A stretch of 64,000 nucleotides of DNA from Coriobacteriia bacterium (GTDB lineage: Bacteria > Actinomycetota > Coriobacteriia > Anaerosomatales > PHET01), in NCBI GenBank assembly GCA_034370385.1, contig JAXMKZ010000044.1:108562-172561 (forward strand), in the 5' to 3' direction. Made by a program: the position numbers and the translations under genes. The notes under the pieces are model-generated. The model was not told where the DNA came from and made no database searches. It worked only from the letters and a program-made list of their open reading frames with translations. Every line of letters starts with the position of its first letter. Position 1 is the first letter of the stretch. Below are positions 37,736 to 47,110 of the stretch, piece by piece.

Positions 37736-37966
37736 TCAGGACGCGTGCGCGTGCGGTGCGCGGATGATCGTCAGCGCGCGCAGCCTCTCGTTGGGCGGCA
37801 GGTCATCGGGGATGGACTGTCTCCCCAGCCTCACGTACACCGCGTAACGGGCGCACTCGTGGTTGTGACTTCGGCAGTACCGGGCCTTGAACATCGCTGA
37901 CGTTGCCGGCGGCATGCCGGTGGTGGAGTTGAAGTATGGACAGCCGACGGACAGTTCGCACGCCAT
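37736..37966 (-). CDS. Small conserved-looking cysteine-rich protein
   Basis: A 76-residue protein with ACELSVGCPYFN near the start and KARYCRSHNHECARYAVYV in the middle: four Cys that could bind zinc or a small FeS cluster. It ends with PDDLPPNERLRAL. I recall similar short proteins (CPFFN ... YC ... CARY ... PPDLFPN) in other anaerobes without known function. ATG 37966 has GAGGTG six bases upstream; an in-frame GTG at 37975 overlaps that site. Confidence 0.7.
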   Translation of the reverse strand: MACELSVGCPYFNSTTGMPPATSAMFKARYCRSHNHECARYAVYVRLGRQSIPDDLPPNERLRALTIIRAPHAHAS

Positions 37967-38126
37967 GGCTATCACCTCGCTGGTCGGCGGCCCCTCCGCC
38001 CACTACCGTGGATTGTTCCACGTAGCGACGTGACCCAATCGCCAGTTTGGCCGTTGGCCGCCGGTCGCCCACCCGTGCCTGATAGAATCGCGCATACACG
38101 ACAATCCGGTGACGAAGGGACCGCCA

Positions 38127-40775
38127 GTGAGCGACATGCCGACCGCCTACGACCCCAAGGCCGTCGAAGGCCCCATCTTCGACTCGTGGACGAAGGGCGG
38201 TTACTTCGGCGCCGACATGGTTGAGGGCGTCAGGCCCTACTCGGTGGTCATCCCCCCGCCCAACGTGACCGGCTCGCTCCACATGGGCCATGCGCTCAAC
38301 AACACGATCCAGGACGTTGTCGTTCGCCGCCAACGCATGACCGGTCGTCCGACGCGATGGATCGTGGGTACCGACCACGCGGGCATTGCGACGCAGAACA
38401 AAGTCGAGCAGAAGCTCGCTGCCGAAGGCAAGAGTCGCCATGACGTGGGCCGGGAGGCGTTCATCGACGCCTGCTGGGAATGGCGTCACGAGCACGGCTC
38501 GACGATCATCAGCCAGCTCAAGGCGATGGGGTGCTCCTGCGACTACTCCGACGAGTGGTTCACCATGGACCCCAGCTATCAGCAGGCGGTTCGCAAGGTC
38601 TTCGTCGACTGGTTCGAAGCGGGTCTGATCTACCGCGGCAAGCGAATCATCAACTGGTGTCCGCGCTGCACCACGGCGCTGTCCGACATCGAGGTCGAGC
38701 ACGAGGATATGGACAGCCACCTGTGGCACTTGCGCTACCCACTCAAGGAGGCGGTGGGCGGCGTGGATCACGTCGTGGTCGCCACGACCCGTCCGGAGAC
38801 GATGCTCGGCGACACCTGCGTGGCGGTCCATCCTGACGACGAGCGCTATACGGCGCTGGTGGGCGCGACCGTGGTGTTGCCGCTGCTTGGTCGGGAGATT
38901 CCAATCGTCGCCGACGACTACGTCGACCCGAGCTTCGGCTCCGGGGCCGTGAAGGTCACGCCGGCCCACGATGTGAACGACTTCGAGATCGGCGCCCGGC
39001 ATGACTGTCCCCAGATCAACATCCTGGAAGCAGATGCGACGATCGCAGAAGCAGGGGGCGCCTACGCCGGACTCGACCGCTATGAGGCTCGCAAGCGCAT
39101 CATCGCCGACCTCGACGCAGCAGGACTGCTCGAGCACACCGACGACCACGTCCACTCGGTCGGGCACTGCTACCGGTGCCACACCACCGTCGAGCCGTGG
39201 CTTTCGGACCAGTGGTTCGTCGATATGAAGCCGCTCGCGGCCCCTGCGATTGCGGCGGTGCGCGATGGGCGCGTGACGTTCCATCCCAAGCGCTGGGAGA
39301 ACGTCTACTTCCATTGGATGGAGAACATCCGCGACTGGTGCATATCGCGCCAACTGTGGTGGGGTCACCGCATTCCGGTGTTCTACTGCGACGCCTGCGG
39401 CGCGATGGTGGCAAGCGAGGAGGACCTGACGGTATGTCCTACGTGCGGCAGCGCGGCGGTTCGGCAGGACGAGGACGTGCTCGACACGTGGTTCAGCTCG
39501 CAGCTGTGGCCGTTCGCAACGTTGGGCTGGCCCGATGCCGACCCGCGCGTGGACTACTTCTACCCGACGGGCGTACTGTCCACCGCCCGTGACATCCTGT
39601 TCCTCTGGGTGGCACGCATGGTGATGAGCGGCATGTACTTCGTCGACGGCAAGATCCCGTTCGATGATGTGATCATCCACCCGACGGTCTTCAACGCCGA
39701 AGGCCGACGCATGAGCAAGTCGCTCGGTACCGGCGTCGACCCCCTGGATCTCATGGAGCACTACGGTGCCGACGGTATGCGCTTCGGTCTGATGCTCCAG
39801 GTCACGGGCGCCCAAGACCTGAAGTTCAGCGAGGAGAAGCTCGTCTCCAGCCGGAACTTCGCCAACAAGATCTGGAACGCGAGTCGGTTCGTGCTGATGA
39901 ACCTCGACGGCTACGAGCCGGGCGAGCCGGTGGCGCACACCGTCGCGGACCGGTGGATCCTGTCGCGGCTTGCCGGGCTGTCCGCACGCGTGAGCGAGGG
40001 CCTCGACACCTACGAGTTCGGCGAGGTCGCGCGTCTGCTCTACGACTTCTTCTGGAATGAGTTCTGCGACTGGTACATCGAGCTGGCTAAGGGCCGTCTG
40101 CGTGACGACTCCCAGCGCGGCGGCGTGCAGCGGGTGCTCGTGTTCGTCCTCGACCAAGCGCTGCGGTTGCTCCACCCGCTGATGCCCTATGTGACCGAGG
40201 CGATATGGCGCAACGTGCCCCACGGCGATGACGCGCCCTCCCTCATGGTCGCATCCTGGCCGGACGCCGCAGCGCTCGCCCGCTTCGAGGATGAAGGGGC
40301 CGAGCGTTCCATCGGACGACTGATCGAGGTCGTCACCGGCATTCGCGCGGTGCGTGCGCGCTACCAGGTTCCGCCCAAGCAGGGCGTGGATGTGGTCTTC
40401 CGCACCGCGGGCGAGTCCGAGACGCGTTGGGTGGAGAGCGAGTTCTCGGAGATGTCGAGGCTGGCCGGCGTGAGTGGTTTCGTGGCGGCGACCGACTCGG
40501 TGAAGCCACCGCACTCGGCCACGGTCATCGCAAGCGGCCTAGAGGTCTACGTGCCGCTGGAGGGGCTAGTCGACTTCGAAGCCGAGGCGGCGCGACTCCA
40601 CCGCGAGCGCGGAAAGACCGCAGGCGAGCTGGAGAAGCTCGAGCGCAAGCTCGGCAACGAGGGCTTCCTCGCCAAGGCAGCGTTCGAGATCGTGGAGAAG
40701 GACCGTGCCAAGGCCTCCGATCTTGCCGACACGCTCCGAACCATCGAAGCCCAACTCGCCGAACTCGGAGGGTAG
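38127..40775 (+). CDS. valS: Valyl-tRNA synthetase
   Basis: Charges tRNA-Val. The 882 residues contain HIGH as PPNVTGSLHMGHALN, the KMSKS equivalent as RMSKSLGTG, the CP1 editing domain and a C-terminal coiled coil (LHRERGKTAGELEKLERKL). The start is GTG 38127, with AAGGGA six bases upstream; ATG 38136 and GTG 38109 are alternatives. TAGAAT at 38083-38088 is a likely -10. No T-box is visible in the short leader. Confidence 0.96.
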   Translation: MSDMPTAYDPKAVEGPIFDSWTKGGYFGADMVEGVRPYSVVIPPPNVTGSLHMGHALNNTIQDVVVRRQRMTGRPTRWIVGTDHAGIATQNKVEQKLAAEGKSRHDVGREAFIDACWEWRHEHGSTIISQLKAMGCSCDYSDEWFTMDPSYQQAVRKVFVDWFEAGLIYRGKRIINWCPRCTTALSDIEVEHEDMDSHLWHLRYPLKEAVGGVDHVVVATTRPETMLGDTCVAVHPDDERYTALVGATVVLPLLGREIPIVADDYVDPSFGSGAVKVTPAHDVNDFEIGARHDCPQINILEADATIAEAGGAYAGLDRYEARKRIIADLDAAGLLEHTDDHVHSVGHCYRCHTTVEPWLSDQWFVDMKPLAAPAIAAVRDGRVTFHPKRWENVYFHWMENIRDWCISRQLWWGHRIPVFYCDACGAMVASEEDLTVCPTCGSAAVRQDEDVLDTWFSSQLWPFATLGWPDADPRVDYFYPTGVLSTARDILFLWVARMVMSGMYFVDGKIPFDDVIIHPTVFNAEGRRMSKSLGTGVDPLDLMEHYGADGMRFGLMLQVTGAQDLKFSEEKLVSSRNFANKIWNASRFVLMNLDGYEPGEPVAHTVADRWILSRLAGLSARVSEGLDTYEFGEVARLLYDFFWNEFCDWYIELAKGRLRDDSQRGGVQRVLVFVLDQALRLLHPLMPYVTEAIWRNVPHGDDAPSLMVASWPDAAALARFEDEGAERSIGRLIEVVTGIRAVRARYQVPPKQGVDVVFRTAGESETRWVESEFSEMSRLAGVSGFVAATDSVKPPHSATVIASGLEVYVPLEGLVDFEAEAARLHRERGKTAGELEKLERKLGNEGFLAKAAFEIVEKDRAKASDLADTLRTIEAQLAELGG

Positions 40776-40783
40776 CGAGCGCC

Positions 40784-42163
40784 ATGAGCGAGGTCGGCTA
40801 CCTCGAGGCGGCGGCTGTGCTGGCGACCGCGCTCAGGTTCGGCATCAACCCGTCCCTCGACGGCATCGGGGCGATGTGCGAGGAGCTCGGCCGACCGCAG
40901 GACAGCTTCGACGTCATTCAGGTGACAGGAACCAACGGAAAGACCTCGGTGGCACGGATCACCGACGCACTACTGCGCGCCGAGGGCCTGGCCAGCGCTC
41001 TGTATACGAGTCCCGAACTGGAGCGCTACCCGGAACGCATGGAGATCGGTGGCTCGGTCGTGGGGGACGGCGAGTTCGCGCGCGCGGTGGGCGCGGCCCT
41101 TGAGGCGGCGGCCCGCGTGGCCATGAGCGCCGGCGCTGCGCCGGGCGCGGCAGCGGATGCCACCGAATTCGAGCTGCTCACTGCGTCGGCACTGTGGCTG
41201 TTTCGCGAGCGTGGGACCGAGGTCGCGGTTCTGGAAGTGGGGATGGGTGGTCGCTGGGACGCAACCAGCGTGACCACGCCGCGGGTCGCCGTGATCACGG
41301 GCGTGGGGCTGGATCACACCGCGGTTCTCGGCGCGACCCGCGAGGCCATCGCCGCCGAGAAGGCGGCCATCATCAAGCCCGGTGCAACTGCCGTGCTTGG
41401 ACCGGGAGTCGCCGGGGTCGAGGACGTGTTCCGTGCGCAGATCGCTCGGGTCGGTGGGCACGACTGGGTGGCGGTGCTGGCCGCCGATGAACCCTCCTTC
41501 GCGCACGAAGAACTGACGGTGCGCTACCACGTGCGCAGCCGCCCGGCGTCGCCTGACGGTTCTACCAGGATGGACGTACGAGGAACTCGCGGGTCCTACA
41601 CGGACCTTGAAGTAGCCGCCCCGGCGTACCAGGCAGGAAACGTTGCGATCGCCATCGCAGCTGCGGAGGCGCACCTGGGACGCGCGCTCGATGCGAAGGA
41701 TGTACGCAGGGCGGTGAGTGGCGTTCGGTTCCCGGGCAGGTTCGAGATGGTTCGTCACCACCCTGCGTTGATCGTGGACGGCTCGCACAACCCTGAGGCG
41801 GCTGCAGTGCTGGCGGGAGCCATCCGCGATGCGTGGCCCGATTCCGCACAGCGGCCATTGGTCGCGCTCGGTATCCTTTCGGACAAGGACGCTGACGGCA
41901 TCGTGGCAGCTCTTGCGCCCGTTGCGTCTGGTTTCGCGGTCGTAGCGCCCGACACGCCTCGTGCACGCTCGGCCGAGGAGATGGGCGCAGTCATCGGGGA
42001 GCGCACCGGGGTGGCTCCTGTGTTCGTCGGTACGCTCGCTCAGGGGCTCCCGGAGCTGGTGCGGACGCACCCGGGCGCTATGGTCATCACAGGGTCGCTC
42101 GCCACAGCCGGACAGGCGCGGGCTGCGCTTCGTGACATCCTGGCGACGAAGCTCGAGCCGTAG
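40784..42163 (+). CDS. folC: Folylpolyglutamate/dihydrofolate synthase (Mur-ligase family)
   Basis: A 459-residue Mur-ligase fold enzyme that adds glutamates to folates. The P-loop is VTGTNGKTSV, followed by the Glu-rich loop with EVGMGGRWDATS and GLDHTAVLG. The C-terminal domain has IVDGSHNPEAA. The start ATG 40784 is eight bases after valS, a common valS-folC pair. Whether it also has dihydrofolate synthase activity cannot be told from sequence. Confidence 0.93.
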   Translation: MSEVGYLEAAAVLATALRFGINPSLDGIGAMCEELGRPQDSFDVIQVTGTNGKTSVARITDALLRAEGLASALYTSPELERYPERMEIGGSVVGDGEFARAVGAALEAAARVAMSAGAAPGAAADATEFELLTASALWLFRERGTEVAVLEVGMGGRWDATSVTTPRVAVITGVGLDHTAVLGATREAIAAEKAAIIKPGATAVLGPGVAGVEDVFRAQIARVGGHDWVAVLAADEPSFAHEELTVRYHVRSRPASPDGSTRMDVRGTRGSYTDLEVAAPAYQAGNVAIAIAAAEAHLGRALDAKDVRRAVSGVRFPGRFEMVRHHPALIVDGSHNPEAAAVLAGAIRDAWPDSAQRPLVALGILSDKDADGIVAALAPVASGFAVVAPDTPRARSAEEMGAVIGERTGVAPVFVGTLAQGLPELVRTHPGAMVITGSLATAGQARAALRDILATKLEP

Positions 42164-42239
42164 GGCAAGGAAGTGAGCGGCTTCTGATATCATCCCTGCG
42201 TACGTCCGCGCGCCTGCGCGGGTGGCCTGATAAGGGGAG

Positions 42240-42680
42240 ATGATGGGCGACCTTCTCGCACCGGTTCTTGATAGCCCGCTTTTCAAGCTCGTATCCCAGC
42301 TGTGCATCCTGTTCAGCGTCGTCCTGTGGATCGCGCTCGTCTTCTGGACGTGGCGTGATGCGAACCGCCGCGGTGCCATGGGATGGTTCTGGGGCTTGGC
42401 AGCACTGATCTTCCCCGTGGCCGGGTGGATTATCTACCTGGTCGTGCGTCCACCGGAGTTCATCGATGACGCGCGTGAGCGGGACTTGGAGATTCGCGCC
42501 AAAGAGGTCACGTTGTCGCGCGATTTCGAATCTTGTCCCGCATGCTACAAGCCTGTGGACCACGACTTCTTGATCTGTCCGTACTGCATGAAGAAGCTGC
42601 GCAAGTCCTGCACAGACTGCGGCAGGGCGCTCAAGCTTCAGTGGACGGTCTGTCCGTATTGCAAGACGCGCCAGGAGTAG
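42240..42680 (+). CDS. Membrane protein with tandem zinc-ribbon tail
   Basis: A 146-residue protein. Two membrane helices (about 17-42 and 48-68, with GWFWGLAALIFPVAGWIIYLVVR) are followed by a cytoplasmic double zinc ribbon: CPACYKPVDHDFLICPYC and CTDCGRALKLQWTVCPYC. Eight Cys in CxxC pairs suggest two zinc sites. The family is not one I can name; similar zinc-ribbon membrane proteins are common in actinobacteria. AAGGGGAG precedes the ATG pair at 42240/42243. Confidence 0.8.
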   Translation: MMGDLLAPVLDSPLFKLVSQLCILFSVVLWIALVFWTWRDANRRGAMGWFWGLAALIFPVAGWIIYLVVRPPEFIDDARERDLEIRAKEVTLSRDFESCPACYKPVDHDFLICPYCMKKLRKSCTDCGRALKLQWTVCPYCKTRQE

Positions 42681-42719
42681 GCACCCTGCCACCTGCGCAT
42701 TTCGTACGACAACGATGAC

Positions 42720-42742
42720 CGCCCCGCCCTTGTCGCGGGGCG
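42720..42742 (+). terminator. Hairpin between the zinc-ribbon gene and thrS
   Basis: CGCCCCGC (42720-42727) pairs with GCGGGGCG over a seven-base loop. There is no T-run, so it may be a weak terminator or part of the thrS leader. Confidence 0.45.
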
Positions 42743-42768
42743 TTCGCGCACACGACAGGAGTCATGCG

Positions 42769-44694
42769 ATGCCTGACATCAACGTGAAGCTTCCCGACGG
42801 GTCTGAGAAGGCGGTTCCCGAAGGGGCGACCGTCCACGATGTCGCCGCGGCTATCGGCGCCCGGCTGGCGCAGGCCTCCCTTGCGGGCAAGGTGAACGGC
42901 GAGATGGTAGACGTGAACCGTGTGGTCGCAAACGGGGACACCATCGAGATCATCACCGATCGAAGCCCCGAGGCGCTCGACCTGCTTCGCCATTCGACGG
43001 CGCACGTCATGGCCGAGGCGGTCCGCGAACTGTTCCCTCATGCCGAGTTCGGCATCGGCCCCTCGATCGAGGATGGCTTCTACTACGACTTCAACATCGG
43101 CCGCACCTTCACGCCCGAGGATCTTGAGGCGATCGAGGAGCGGATGCGGCAGATCATCTCTCTCGAGGCGCCGTTCGTTCGCGAGGAGTGGACGCGGCTC
43201 GAGGCGTTCGATCGCATGGACGGTCAGACGTTCAAGCAAGAGCTCATCAACGAGCTGCCTGACGACGCGACCATCTCCACCTACTCGCAGGGTGGCTTCA
43301 TCGACCTGTGCCGCGGCCCGCACATCCCGGACTCGGGGCGCGTGGGCGCGTTCAAGCTCACGAAGATCGCCGGCGCCTACTGGCGGGGTGACTCGGATCG
43401 GCCGATGCTGCAGCGCATCTATGGCACCGCGTGGTTCACGCCCAAGGATCTCGAAGCGTATCTGACCCGCATCGAGGAGGCTGAGAAGCGCGATCATCGC
43501 AAGCTGGGCCGCGAGCTCGATCTGTTCTCGCTCCACGAACAGGCCGGCGCCGGCCTGCCGCTGTACCACCCGAAGGGTGCGCGCGTGCTGCGCATGATCC
43601 AGGAGTGGCTGCGCGCCGAGCTCTACCGTCGCGGGTACGTCGAAGCGATCACGCCGCACATCTACAAGGCCGACGTGTGGAAGATCTCGGGGCACTGGGA
43701 CAACTACCGCGAGAACATGTATTTCTTCCAGGTGGACGAGGGCGACGGGCGCGTCAATGACTACGGCATCAAGCCCATGAACTGCCCGGGCCACATCATG
43801 ATCTACAACAACGCCCTGCGGTCCTATCGCGACCTGCCCATCCGCATGTTTGAGTTCGGCACGGTGTATCGCCACGAGCTCTCGGGTGTCGTGCATGGCC
43901 TCATGCGGGCCCGTGGCTTCACCCAGGATGACGCACACATCTTCTGTACCGCCGAGCAGGTCACGCCTGAGGTCATGCTCATGCTCGACCTTGTCGACTA
44001 CGTGAACGGCGTCTTCGGGTTCGAGTACACCGCCGAAGTTTCCACGCGCCCCGAGAAGTCGATCGAAGGCTTCGACGATGAGTGGGAGCACGCCACCAAG
44101 GCGCTCATCGACGCACTCGACCAGCGGGGTATGGAGTACGACATCAACGAGGGCGACGGCGCGTTCTACGGGCCGAAGATCGACATCAAGCTGCGCGATG
44201 CCATCGGTCGCACATGGCAGACGGCCACCATCCAGGTCGACTTCAACAACCCCATGCGCTTTGACATGACGTATCGCACGGCGGACAACACCGAGGCACG
44301 GCCGTTCATGCTTCACCGTACGATCCTCGGATCGATGGAGCGCTTCCTCGGCATCCTCATCGAGCACTACGCGGGCGCGTTCCCGACGTGGCTCGCGCCG
44401 GTTCAAGCCGTCATCATCCCGATTGCCGACCGCCACCTGGAGTACGCACAGAAGGTAGCCGCCGAGCTGGTGGCCTCCGATGTGCGCGTGGAGGTGTACG
44501 CGGACAACGAGCCGATGCGCGTGAAGATCGCCAAGGCGCAGCAGCAGAAGGTGCCCTACATGCTGATTGTGGGCGATCGCGAGGCCGAGGACGGCACCGT
44601 GGGCGTGCGCGAGCGCACTGAGGGTGACATCGGCGCAGTGCGTGTTGCTGATTTCGCGCACCGGGTCGAAAGCGAGACCGCGGTGGTTCGATGA
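42769..44694 (+). CDS. thrS: Threonyl-tRNA synthetase
   Basis: Charges tRNA-Thr. Order in 641 residues: TGS domain (1-62, ITDRSPEALD follows), editing domain (LLRHSTAHVMAEAV), class II catalytic domain with zinc/motif residues (MNCPGHIMIY, the FGTVYRHELSGVVHGLMRARGF region) and anticodon-binding domain. ATG 42769 follows ACAGGAG by seven bases. An upstream in-frame start at 42715 overlaps the hairpin. It overlaps mnhE by four bases. Confidence 0.96.
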   Translation: MPDINVKLPDGSEKAVPEGATVHDVAAAIGARLAQASLAGKVNGEMVDVNRVVANGDTIEIITDRSPEALDLLRHSTAHVMAEAVRELFPHAEFGIGPSIEDGFYYDFNIGRTFTPEDLEAIEERMRQIISLEAPFVREEWTRLEAFDRMDGQTFKQELINELPDDATISTYSQGGFIDLCRGPHIPDSGRVGAFKLTKIAGAYWRGDSDRPMLQRIYGTAWFTPKDLEAYLTRIEEAEKRDHRKLGRELDLFSLHEQAGAGLPLYHPKGARVLRMIQEWLRAELYRRGYVEAITPHIYKADVWKISGHWDNYRENMYFFQVDEGDGRVNDYGIKPMNCPGHIMIYNNALRSYRDLPIRMFEFGTVYRHELSGVVHGLMRARGFTQDDAHIFCTAEQVTPEVMLMLDLVDYVNGVFGFEYTAEVSTRPEKSIEGFDDEWEHATKALIDALDQRGMEYDINEGDGAFYGPKIDIKLRDAIGRTWQTATIQVDFNNPMRFDMTYRTADNTEARPFMLHRTILGSMERFLGILIEHYAGAFPTWLAPVQAVIIPIADRHLEYAQKVAAELVASDVRVEVYADNEPMRVKIAKAQQQKVPYMLIVGDREAEDGTVGVRERTEGDIGAVRVADFAHRVESETAVVR

Positions 44695-45209
44695 GGTTGG
44701 CACTGCGATTCACCGAGCGCCTCGTAGCGTTCGCCTTCGTGTGGTGGGTGCTCGCGGAGGGCGAGCCGTCCTCCTGGTTGTTCGGCGTGCCCTTCGTCGT
44801 ACTCGCCTCCATCACGTCCCTGAGACTGACGCCGGCGCGTGCGTGGAGGCTGCGCGCGGGCGGAACACTGCGATTCATCGTCTTCTTCGCTCATCAGTCG
44901 ATTGTAGGAGGGGTCGATGTCGCGCTACGGGCCCTGCGCCCTTCCATGCCTATCTCTCCGGGTTTCGTGTCCTATCCTGTCAGGCTGCCTACAGAGTCCG
45001 CTCGCGTTCTGCTCGCAGACACGGTGAGTCTGCTGCCGGGCACATTGAGCTCGGGATTCGAAGGTGACACGCTCGTGATGCACGTGCTCGACTGCAATCT
45101 GCCTATCCTCGACGATGTGCGGCAGGTCGAATCGCGAATCTCCGAAGCGCTGGGGCTGTCGCTCGAGCCCGCGGCAGCTGCGGGTCGGGGCGGTGGTGCG
45201 CGTGAGTGA
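44691..45209 (+). CDS. mnhE: Mrp/Mbh antiporter subunit E (MnhE/MbhA-like)
   Basis: A 172-residue membrane protein, the first of an eight-gene antiporter module. Two or three N-terminal helices are followed by a cytoplasmic domain with LLADTVSLLPGTLSSGFEGD and MHVLD, diagnostic for MnhE. It starts with ATGA on the thrS stop, so the module may be read through from thrS; no separate promoter is visible. Confidence 0.9.
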   Translation: MRLALRFTERLVAFAFVWWVLAEGEPSSWLFGVPFVVLASITSLRLTPARAWRLRAGGTLRFIVFFAHQSIVGGVDVALRALRPSMPISPGFVSYPVRLPTESARVLLADTVSLLPGTLSSGFEGDTLVMHVLDCNLPILDDVRQVESRISEALGLSLEPAAAAGRGGGARE

Positions 45210-45492
45210 CGTCGTGTACGTCGCGTTCGCTACCGTTCTGCTTGCGACGATCGTGGTCGGGCTGATCAGAGTCGAGCGCGGGCCGTCGCCCGCCGATCGG
45301 ATGCTGGCGGCACAGCTGTTCGGCACCTCCGGCGTCGCGATGCTCCTGCTTCTCTCTGAGGGGCTGAACATGCCGTCGTTGAGGGATGTCGGCCTTGTCT
45401 TCGCACTGTTGGCTGCGATGACCGCGGTGGCCTTCGTGAAGCGTGCATGGCACAAGGGTCCGCGCGATACCTCGGTAGGCGAGCAGCCATGA
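45202..45492 (+). CDS. mnhF: Mrp/Mbh antiporter subunit F (MnhF/MbhB-like)
   Basis: A 96-residue protein with three membrane helices. The motif RVERGPSPADRMLAAQLFGT between helices one and two is characteristic of MnhF. GTG codons at 45193, 45196 and 45202 are all in frame; 45202 is given because the homologous region begins there. It overlaps mnhE. Confidence 0.88.
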   Translation: MSDVVYVAFATVLLATIVVGLIRVERGPSPADRMLAAQLFGTSGVAMLLLLSEGLNMPSLRDVGLVFALLAAMTAVAFVKRAWHKGPRDTSVGEQP

Positions 45493-45791
45493 CGCTGAAG
45501 GATCTCTTGACGCTTGCGCTGCTTGTGATCGGGACCGTCTTCTTCGTCGCCGGATCCGTCGGGGTTCTGCGCTTCCCCGATGTCTACACGCGTCTCCATG
45601 CGCTCACGAAGGCGGACAACCTGGGCCTTGGCTTCATTGTCATCGCCCTGTCTGTCCAGGCAGGATCCCTGGTCGTTGCCGCGAAGCTCGTGCTCACATG
45701 GGTGCTCGTGCTGATAGCTGGCGCCACCGCGGGGCATCTCATCTCTGAAGCCGCTCGTGTAAGCGGCACAAAGCCGTGGAGGCGTGGATGA
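45489..45791 (+). CDS. mnhG: Mrp/Mbh antiporter subunit G (MnhG/MbhC-like)
   Basis: A 100-residue protein with three helices. GSVGVLRFPDVYTRLHALTKADNLG is the MnhG signature. ATG 45489 overlaps the mnhF stop (ATGA). It is the last of the three small subunits and is followed by a DUF4040 gene, the Mbh-style order. Confidence 0.92.
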   Translation: MTLKDLLTLALLVIGTVFFVAGSVGVLRFPDVYTRLHALTKADNLGLGFIVIALSVQAGSLVVAAKLVLTWVLVLIAGATAGHLISEAARVSGTKPWRRG

Positions 45792-46087
45792 GCGCGACGG
45801 GCATCTTGTTTGACACCGTGCTACTGCTCGCCATCGTGTGGCTGGCCCTCCGGACGCTTGCTGAGGTCAAGCTGTTCCGGTCAGTCGTGCTCTTCATCGC
45901 CTTTGGTCTGCTCACCGCGCTCGCGTGGGTGAGACTGGCGGCGCCGGATATCGCTCTAGCGGAGGCAGCCATCGGAGCCGGCATCACCGGGGCGTTGCTG
46001 CTCGACGCGGCGGGACACCTGCGCGGGCGGGACGTGCCGTTCCCGGTGGCCGGGCCGTCAGTGCGTGAGGGTGATGGCGATGAATGA
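45788..46087 (+). CDS. DUF4040 membrane subunit (MbhD-like)
   Basis: A 99-residue protein with three helices, corresponding to a C-terminal piece of MrpA that exists as a free subunit (MbhD) in membrane-bound hydrogenases. LAWVRLAAPDIALAEAAIGAGI is the conserved core, with an acidic residue in a helix as expected for ion transfer. ATG 45788 overlaps the mnhG stop. Confidence 0.88.
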   Translation: MSATGILFDTVLLLAIVWLALRTLAEVKLFRSVVLFIAFGLLTALAWVRLAAPDIALAEAAIGAGITGALLLDAAGHLRGRDVPFPVAGPSVREGDGDE

Positions 46088-46784
46088 ATCGCGGCGGCCG
46101 CTTCGTGTGGGTCTGCGCTTCGTCGCGGGCCTCTTGTGTGTGCTCGTGTTCGCGATGCTCGCATCGGGCGTTGTGGCGATTCCCGAGAAGGAGCCGGGGC
46201 TCGCGCCGGTCATCGAGCAGAATCTGGCTCAAAGTGGCGTGAAGAACGCTGTCACAGCGGTACTGTTGAACTTCCGCGGCTACGACACCCTGCTCGAGAT
46301 CGCGGTGCTGATGCTGGCCACCATCGGGGTGCTTTCGCTTCGTAAGGGTACCTCCGGCATCTGGGCTCCGCTGGCGCCCGCCGCTGACCCCGTGCTGTCG
46401 AGCATGACGCGAGTGCTCGTTCCGCTCATGGTTCTCACGAGCGGCTACCTGCTGTGGGCAGGGGAGCACGCGCCCGGTGGTGCCTTCCAGGCCGGGGCGG
46501 TGTTGGGTGCCGCGGGCGTGTTGCTTGCGCTGTCCGGGTACGCACGTCCTGGCTGGGTGACTCGGCTTGCGCTTCGCGTGGCCATCGCTGTGGGCTTCAT
46601 CGTGTTCCTGCTGATCGCGCTGATGCCGCTGCTCTCAGGGGGGACGCTGTTGGACTATCCCGATGGCCTCGCGAAGCCTCTCATGCTTGTGATCGAGTCG
46701 TGGCTCACCTTCTCTATCGGCGTGATACTCGTGAGCCTGTTCATCTCGTCAGCGACGCCCGAGCGTCACGAGCGAGAGGGGTGA
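46080..46784 (+). CDS. mnhB: Antiporter subunit B, fused MbhE/MnhB-like
   Basis: A 234-residue membrane protein. The first part (to about 95, NAVTAVLLNFRGYDTLLEIAVL) is the MrpA-C/MbhE piece. The second (about 105-230) is MnhB, with YLLWAGEHAPGGAFQAGAVLG. About seven helices. ATG 46080 lies inside the previous gene's end. A fusion of these two pieces is plausible within the Mrp family and makes the module compact. Confidence 0.88.
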   Translation: MNESRRPLRVGLRFVAGLLCVLVFAMLASGVVAIPEKEPGLAPVIEQNLAQSGVKNAVTAVLLNFRGYDTLLEIAVLMLATIGVLSLRKGTSGIWAPLAPAADPVLSSMTRVLVPLMVLTSGYLLWAGEHAPGGAFQAGAVLGAAGVLLALSGYARPGWVTRLALRVAIAVGFIVFLLIALMPLLSGGTLLDYPDGLAKPLMLVIESWLTFSIGVILVSLFISSATPERHEREG

Positions 46785-47110
46785 TCGGACACGTGCCGAG
46801 TCAGACCGATCTGTATGCCGTTGCGGGCGCCCTGCTCTTCTGCATCGGGCTCTACGGCTTGATCACGCGGCCGCATCTGCTCCACAAGGTGCTTGCGCTC
46901 AACATCATGAGCTCCGGCTGCTTTCTCGTGATCGTTGCTATCGCGCGACGCGTTCCCGGCGACGTGCCCGACCCGCTGCCGCATGCCATGGTGCTGACCG
47001 GCATCGTCGTCACGGTCTCGGCGACGGCGTTCGCGCTCGCGCTGGTCAAACGCATCTTCACCGAGACTGGCTGCACCGACCTTGAGAGTGCGGAGCGCGG
47101 GGATGTCTGA
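46781..47110 (+). CDS. mnhC: Mrp/Mbh antiporter subunit C (MnhC/NuoK-like)
   Basis: A 109-residue NuoK-like protein with three helices: CIGLYGLITRPHLLHKVLALNIM and PLPHAMVLTGIVVTVSATAFALAL, including the conserved Glu-free MnhC helix pattern. GTG at 46781 (GTGA on the previous stop) and GTG 46793 are both possible starts. It overlaps mnhD by eight bases. Confidence 0.88.
   Translation: MIGHVPSQTDLYAVAGALLFCIGLYGLITRPHLLHKVLALNIMSSGCFLVIVAIARRVPGDVPDPLPHAMVLTGIVVTVSATAFALALVKRIFTETGCTDLESAERGDV

Noticed and set aside
37803-40514. A 903-codon open frame on the minus strand opposite valS
   Set aside because: It mirrors the codon structure of valS in a very GC-rich region and has no recognisable domain; it begins and ends without ribosome sites. 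High third-position GC on one strand opens long antisense frames.
42631-44703. A 690-codon minus-strand frame opposite thrS
   Set aside because: Same explanation as the valS antisense frame: composition is His/Arg/Asp-rich and no motif is seen.
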